DNA of 61,581 nt from Arthrobacter sp. Leaf337 (GTDB lineage Bacteria; Actinomycetota; Actinomycetes; Actinomycetales; Micrococcaceae), in assembly GCF_001423745.1 (NCBI RefSeq), contig NZ_LMPC01000011.1, positions 1-61,581 of the forward strand. The letters are read 5' to 3'. Numbering within the stretch: the first letter of the stretch is position 1; each line of letters opens with the position of its first letter. Both the position numbers and the translations under genes were made by a program. Below, piece by piece: positions 58,412-61,581 of this stretch. The notes beneath the pieces are model-generated. The model made no database searches. It was not told where the DNA came from and worked only from the letters and a program-made list of their open reading frames with translations.

Positions 58412-59850
58412 CAGTCAAACCTTTCGTAGTGGAGTTGGTCTTCCCTGACGCCGGCGGCGCGGGCATCGGCAATCACGTTCCGTGCCCACGCGGCCGGCCC
58501 GCAGACGTAGACATCCGCGTCTGCGATTTCGGGGGCGTAGTCCGCCAGCCGATGACCGGCGTTGGTGGCGCTGTCCGGGAGCCAGCTTCCTGTGTGCCGG
58601 GCCGAACGGGCGCCGGTCAGGTGGAACACTGTGGCGCCACGGTTCCGTGCCAGGTCCAGAATCTCGTCGCCGAGGTACAGTTCCTGTTCGCTGCGGCCCC
58701 GAAGGATCACGGTGGCCTGCCCCGGGGCGAAGGGCGTCGATTCAAGGAGGGCGCGCAGCGGCGTGATGCCGATGCCTGCTCCGATCATCACCACACGGTC
58801 CCGGCTCCTTGCCGCGGTGCTGAAGATGCCGTAGGGCCCCTCCACCGCCACTTTCGTCCCGGGCTTCACGCCTGCCAACTGGGCCGATCCCCTGCCAAGG
58901 TTCCGGACCGTGATCCTCAACAAGCCGCGCCCGGAGGCGTCGAACTGCAAGGGCTCGGCCGAGAGGCTGAACGGATGCGGGTGCCACCACAAGCCCGGTG
59001 CCAGGAAACGCCAGATGAAGAACCTTCCGCCGGTTCCGGCCAGCTCGTTGAGCCGTAGCCCGTGCATTTCAATGCTGACCACGCCGGGTGCCACCTGCAC
59101 CACCCGGCTGACGGTGAGCTGATGGCGGAACGTCGCAATGACCGGTTCCAGGACGCGGTAATGCAGGAGGGCCGCGCCGGTGGCGATGCACACCGCCAGC
59201 CAGTACCAGCGCTGCCACGTACCTTCGGCGAACAGCCCGCCTACGCTGAACTGATGGGGCAGCGAGGTTGCGACGGCGGCATAAGTCAGCAGGTGCACCG
59301 CGTACCAGAACTCGTAGGGAAAACGCCGGCGGACTGCAACCAGGGACGTCACCACCACTGCGATAAAGAGCGCCATGGAGATGAAGGCCAGCCACATATC
59401 CGGCACCAGCACCCACAAGGACACCGCTTCGCTGACGGGGTCCAGCCCTTCGGTCATTCCGTAGCCGATGGCAATCAGGATTCCGTGCGCCAGCAGGAGG
59501 TAGAGCGATGGTTTGCCGAGCTTCCGGTGGAACTCCAGGGCACGGTCGTGGCCGACGGTCTGGTCGATGAGCGGAATCCTTGCTGCGAGCAGCAGCATGA
59601 GTAGGACCAGGTCCATGCCGGCCAGTCCGGCCACGATACCCAAGGAGGTGAAAGCGCCGGCGAGTGTCGAAAATCCCGAGGTACCGCCGTCGGCCAGCCA
59701 CAACGCCACGGCGGCGGCGATGGAGGCCCAGGCAGCCGTTGCCAGCAGGTCCGTGCGGAGCAGGCGACGGCGGTGCCTGGCCCTGAAAGAGCCCGGCCCC
59801 TTACGGTCCCGGGAACCGGCGGGCAAAGCCGGCAGGAGGTGTGTGTTCAT
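58408..59850 (-). CDS. Ferric reductase-like membrane oxidoreductase (FRE-type, FAD/NAD(P))
   Basis: A 480-residue protein. The N-terminal ~220 residues hold six membrane segments of the ferric-reductase-like domain with heme-ligand-type histidines (for example FHRKLGKPSLYLLLAHGILIA and YAVHLLTYAAVATSLPHQF). A FAD-binding domain follows (about 235-340; PHPFSLSAEPLQF has the FAD motif), then the NAD(P)H-binding domain (GAGIGITPLRALLES, VYVCGPAAWARNVI). Electrons pass from cytosolic NAD(P)H through FAD and heme to the outside. It starts the operon FRE - FMN-binding - apbE (4-bp and 17-bp overlaps). Confidence 0.88.
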   Translation of the reverse strand: MNTHLLPALPAGSRDRKGPGSFRARHRRRLLRTDLLATAAWASIAAAVALWLADGGTSGFSTLAGAFTSLGIVAGLAGMDLVLLMLLLAARIPLIDQTVGHDRALEFHRKLGKPSLYLLLAHGILIAIGYGMTEGLDPVSEAVSLWVLVPDMWLAFISMALFIAVVVTSLVAVRRRFPYEFWYAVHLLTYAAVATSLPHQFSVGGLFAEGTWQRWYWLAVCIATGAALLHYRVLEPVIATFRHQLTVSRVVQVAPGVVSIEMHGLRLNELAGTGGRFFIWRFLAPGLWWHPHPFSLSAEPLQFDASGRGLLRITVRNLGRGSAQLAGVKPGTKVAVEGPYGIFSTAARSRDRVVMIGAGIGITPLRALLESTPFAPGQATVILRGRSEQELYLGDEILDLARNRGATVFHLTGARSARHTGSWLPDSATNAGHRLADYAPEIADADVYVCGPAAWARNVIADARAAGVREDQLHYERFDW

Positions 59851-60324
59851 GCTTCAACGGTGCGGCCGGTACCTTTCATTCTGCTGTGAAAAGACTGCGG
59901 CGCCGATGTGACTTGGAAACGGTGAGGCAGCCGGGCTTATACACCCGCGGAGGGCAACGGCGGCTACCCGATTCGCCTTTAATTAGTCAAGCTCGTAGAC
60001 TTGGTAGGCGCTAGGTGGCGCGGAGCGTGTGCAATTGCTCCGGTTGGCGGGATCTGTCCTCAATATCGACAGTCCTCAAGGCCGGTAGTTAGGGGCTCAA
60101 GTTGCGTGCACTCCTGTATTCGCCCAGTATCCCGGTACTTCGCAGAGGATTCTTCTGCCCGGTACTCGTGGCCCATCATGTTCCCCGCAGTGCGGAAAAC
60201 AGCCGGTTATGCCGGCTGCCGACGCCTGCGGAACGCGCGATGTGAGCTGGATGCGGACGCCGCCTGTCGCACGGTACGCGGAACTCTGCGGACCGTTTCA
60301 TTTATTTTCATGAGGAGAGTCGTC
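59851..60324. other. 474-bp gap upstream of rpmB
   Basis: Holds the FRE-operon promoter, low-information sequence with no convincing CDS, and at its right end the rpmB promoter region with a possible Zur site. No tRNA-like fold or terminator was recognised. Confidence 0.4.
60296..60310. promoter_or_regulatory. Possible Zur box upstream of rpmB
   Basis: TTTCATTTATTTTCA has a perfect right half (ATTTTCA) of the actinobacterial Zur consensus TGAAAATNATTTTCA, while the left half is degenerate (10 of 14 positions overall). It lies 14 bp before the rpmB start. Confidence 0.35.
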
Positions 60325-60561
60325 ATGGCAGCACACTGCCAGGTGACCGGAGCCGAGCCGGGCTTTGGACACAGCATTTCGCACTCGCACCGTCGCAACA
60401 AGCGCCGGTTCGACCCGAACATCCAGAAGAAGCGCTACTGGGTTCCGTCCCTGCGCCGTAATGTCACCCTGCAGGTCTCTGCACGTGGCATCAAGACCAT
60501 CGACGTACGTGGCATCGACGTTGTCGTAGCCGCCATCCTGGCACGAGGAGTGAAGCTCTAG
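60325..60561 (+). CDS. rpmB: 50S ribosomal protein L28, cysteine-poor type
   Basis: A 78-residue L28 from ATG 60325 (GAGGAG ribosome-binding site). Family motif [30 protein letters not shown] is clear. Only one Cys (C5) is present instead of the two CxxC pairs of the zinc-binding form, so this is the zinc-independent type. It binds 23S rRNA in the large subunit. Its stop TAG overlaps the rpmG start by one base (TAGTG). Grouping with L33 and S14, all zinc-free, is the pattern of Zur-controlled backup ribosomal proteins, although in Micrococcaceae these may be the only copies. Confidence 0.96.
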   Translation: MAAHCQVTGAEPGFGHSISHSHRRNKRRFDPNIQKKRYWVPSLRRNVTLQVSARGIKTIDVRGIDVVVAAILARGVKL

Positions 60562-60728
60562 TGGCAAAGGACAAGGACGTACGTCCGATCATCAAGCTCA
60601 AGTCGACCGCTGGCACGGGTTACACCTACGTCACGCGCAAGAACCGTCGTAACGACCCGGACCGCATGGTTCTGAAGAAGTACGACCCCCGAATCCGTAA
60701 GCACGTCGAATTCCGAGAGGAGCGCTAA
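60561..60728 (+). CDS. rpmG: 50S ribosomal protein L33, zinc-free type
   Basis: A 55-residue L33 from GTG 60561. It opens [20 protein letters not shown], followed by [35 protein letters not shown]. All cysteines of the zinc-ribbon form are absent. It is a large-subunit protein near the E site. It is coupled to rpmB by a one-base overlap and lies 5 bp before rpsN. Confidence 0.97.
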   Translation: MAKDKDVRPIIKLKSTAGTGYTYVTRKNRRNDPDRMVLKKYDPRIRKHVEFREER

Positions 60729-60733
60729 GCACT

Positions 60734-61039
60734 ATGGCTAAGAAGTCAATGATCGCTAAGAACGAACAGCGTAAAGTCATCGTCGAGCGCTATGCTGCAA
60801 AGCGCCTCGAACTGAAGAAGGCTCTGGTTGACCCTGCGTCAACCGACGAAGCACGCGAAGCTGCACGCCTCGGCCTGCAGAAGCTGCCCCGCAACGCCTC
60901 ACCGGTACGTCTGCGTAACCGCGACATCATCGATGGCCGTCCCCGCGGTACCTTCCAGAAGTTCGGTATCTCCCGTGTTCGCTTCCGCGACATGGCTCAC
61001 CGCGGTGAGCTCCCGGGCATCACCAAGTCTTCCTGGTAA
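60734..61039 (+). CDS. rpsN: 30S ribosomal protein S14, long zinc-independent type
   Basis: A 101-residue S14. The short zinc-binding S14 is ~61 residues with CxxC...CxxC; this one has the long N-terminal helix region ([29 protein letters not shown]) and no zinc cysteines. The conserved end [33 protein letters not shown] is intact. It binds the 3' domain of 16S rRNA in the small-subunit head. Third gene of rpmB-rpmG-rpsN; a strong intrinsic terminator follows at 61085. Confidence 0.97.
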   Translation: MAKKSMIAKNEQRKVIVERYAAKRLELKKALVDPASTDEAREAARLGLQKLPRNASPVRLRNRDIIDGRPRGTFQKFGISRVRFRDMAHRGELPGITKSSW

Positions 61040-61084
61040 TTCAGTACAGCTGTTAGCTCAGCACTGCTGATTCCAGTGGTCTAA

Positions 61085-61118
61085 GAAGGGCCGGCAACCT
61101 CACGGTTGCCGGCCCTTC
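61085..61118 (+). terminator. Strong terminator after rpsN
   Basis: Perfect 15-bp stem (61085-61099 with 61104-61118), 4-nt loop, then TTGCGTTT, 45 bp after the rpsN stop. Confidence 0.85.
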
Positions 61119-61254
61119 TTGCGTTTAACCGGCGCCGCCAGCCGCTGGTGATGCAGCACACAGAACCCGAGTACGACGGCGGCGCCCTGGAATGTGCCGA
61201 CAGCACCCGTTTTGCCCCGGATTTGCGGGGTTTTGGAGCCATACGGGGGAGGGT

Positions 61255-61283
61255 TTGCGGTGGGGCCAAAGTAGGTGTATTGT
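61255..61283 (+). promoter_or_regulatory. Candidate rRNA promoter P1
   Basis: TTGCGG (61255-61260), 17-bp spacer, TATTGT (61278-61283). Position about 250 bp upstream of the conserved leader fits an upstream rrn promoter. Confidence 0.5.
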
Positions 61284-61434
61284 TTTCTAAGTCGCCGAGA
61301 GGGGGCCGGCGAGAAGCTGGTTACCGGAGGCGGCCAAATCCCCTTCTAAACAGCCTGAAAAACGGTTCGCCACTTGGCGTGCTGCATGACGGCGGGGTTG
61401 GTCTCGATGACCGGCAGATCGCAGAAATGCTGAT

Positions 61435-61463
61435 TTGCTTTGATTCTTGAGATCGGGTAAGTT
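61435..61463 (+). promoter_or_regulatory. Candidate rRNA promoter P2
   Basis: TTGCTT (61435-61440), 17-bp spacer, TAAGTT (61458-61463), about 70 bp upstream of the conserved leader. Confidence 0.5.
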
Positions 61464-61527
61464 TGGAAAGTTGCTCCGGAGCGATCCGCGACCAGAAGTT
61501 GGTTGTGGTGGTGCCGGGTGTGTCTGT

Positions 61528-61581
61528 TGTTTGAGAACTCAATAGTGTGCCAAGTTTGTTGATACCAATTTATTTATATGG
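61528..61581 (+). ncRNA. rRNA operon leader (antitermination/processing region), partial
   Basis: TTGTTTGAGAACTCAATAGT, continuing GTGCCAAGTTTG, is the highly conserved leader segment (boxA/processing area) found just upstream of 16S rRNA in Micrococcaceae and related actinobacteria. The 16S gene itself should begin shortly after the right edge of the window. Confidence 0.8.

Noticed and set aside
60060..60179. 39-residue minus-strand ORF upstream of rpmB
   Set aside because: Weak ribosome-binding site, no recognisable similarity, and plausible by chance in a 474-bp gap.
1..61581. Prophage, integrative element or tRNA-associated island
   Set aside because: No integrase, transposase, phage structural gene, att-like duplication at a tRNA, or tRNA gene was recognised; base composition looks uniform by eye.

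Overview
The window reads as a chromosomal segment of a high-GC actinobacterium, most likely Arthrobacter/Pseudarthrobacter (Micrococcaceae). The reasons are strong G/C bias at third codon positions, frequent GTG starts and 4-bp ATGA/GTGA gene overlaps, a DUF222-HNH protein, GntR/FCD regulators, an iron box of the DtxR/IdeR type, and at the right edge the conserved leader that precedes 16S rRNA in this group (GTTTGAGAACTCAATAGTG). No integrase, transposase, tRNA gene or CRISPR array was seen, so this looks like metabolic accessory chromosome rather than a mobile island.

Layout, left to right. 1-2.0 kb: gntR - asparaginase - aspA (partial), for asparagine/aspartate use. 2.0-3.7 kb: hipBA toxin-antitoxin pair. 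3.7-7.7 kb: a uracil-glycosylase-like protein, an HNH protein, an SRPBCC protein and a GIY-YIG-like protein. 7.7-12.7 kb: a GntR/UTRA regulator, a class III PLP enzyme, an APH-type kinase and an ethanolamine-type permease, which together look like an ethanolamine pathway going through phosphoethanolamine instead of the cobalamin EutBC route. 12.9-15.1 kb: amidohydrolase and SRPBCC protein. 15.2-19.0 kb: a DosR-like box followed by a STAS-like protein, zinc alcohol dehydrogenase, flavodoxin and a DUF4389 membrane protein. 20.1-28.3 kb: two divergent operons (GntR/FCD regulator, two-gene transketolase, MHS symporter; TIM-barrel isomerase, SDR, DAK-type kinase, RpiB-type isomerase) that share a palindromic operator GACTGTNNACAGTC and look like tetritol (threitol/erythritol) or apiose catabolism.

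28.4-37.4 kb: sulfite-oxidase-like enzyme, NmrA-like SDR, two aldo-keto reductases, YchJ, small membrane proteins and a long acyl-CoA dehydrogenase. 37.8-43.5 kb: jetA-jetB-jetC, the Wadjet/MksBEF SMC complex, without the jetD nuclease gene. 43.6-46.1 kb: MFS exporter with a fused C-terminal beta-sandwich region plus its TetR regulator, with twin operators. 46.3-51.7 kb: iron-box-controlled ferric-siderophore ABC transporter and siderophore-interacting reductase; one permease gene has a palindromic repeat inside its coding sequence. 51.8-56.9 kb: two paralogous SGNH hydrolases flanking YciI, an F420-type NADP-binding protein, MarR and a glutaminase-STAS-cNMP fusion. 57.0-59.9 kb: ApbE, FMN-binding protein and ferric-reductase-like membrane oxidoreductase, an extracytosolic flavin electron-transfer module. 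60.3-61.0 kb: rpmB-rpmG-rpsN of the cysteine-poor (zinc-independent) type with a possible Zur site, then a strong terminator and the promoter/leader region of an rRNA operon.

All functions are read from sequence only. Pathway assignments (ethanolamine, tetritol/apiose, DosR control, Zur control) are inferences from gene content and motifs.
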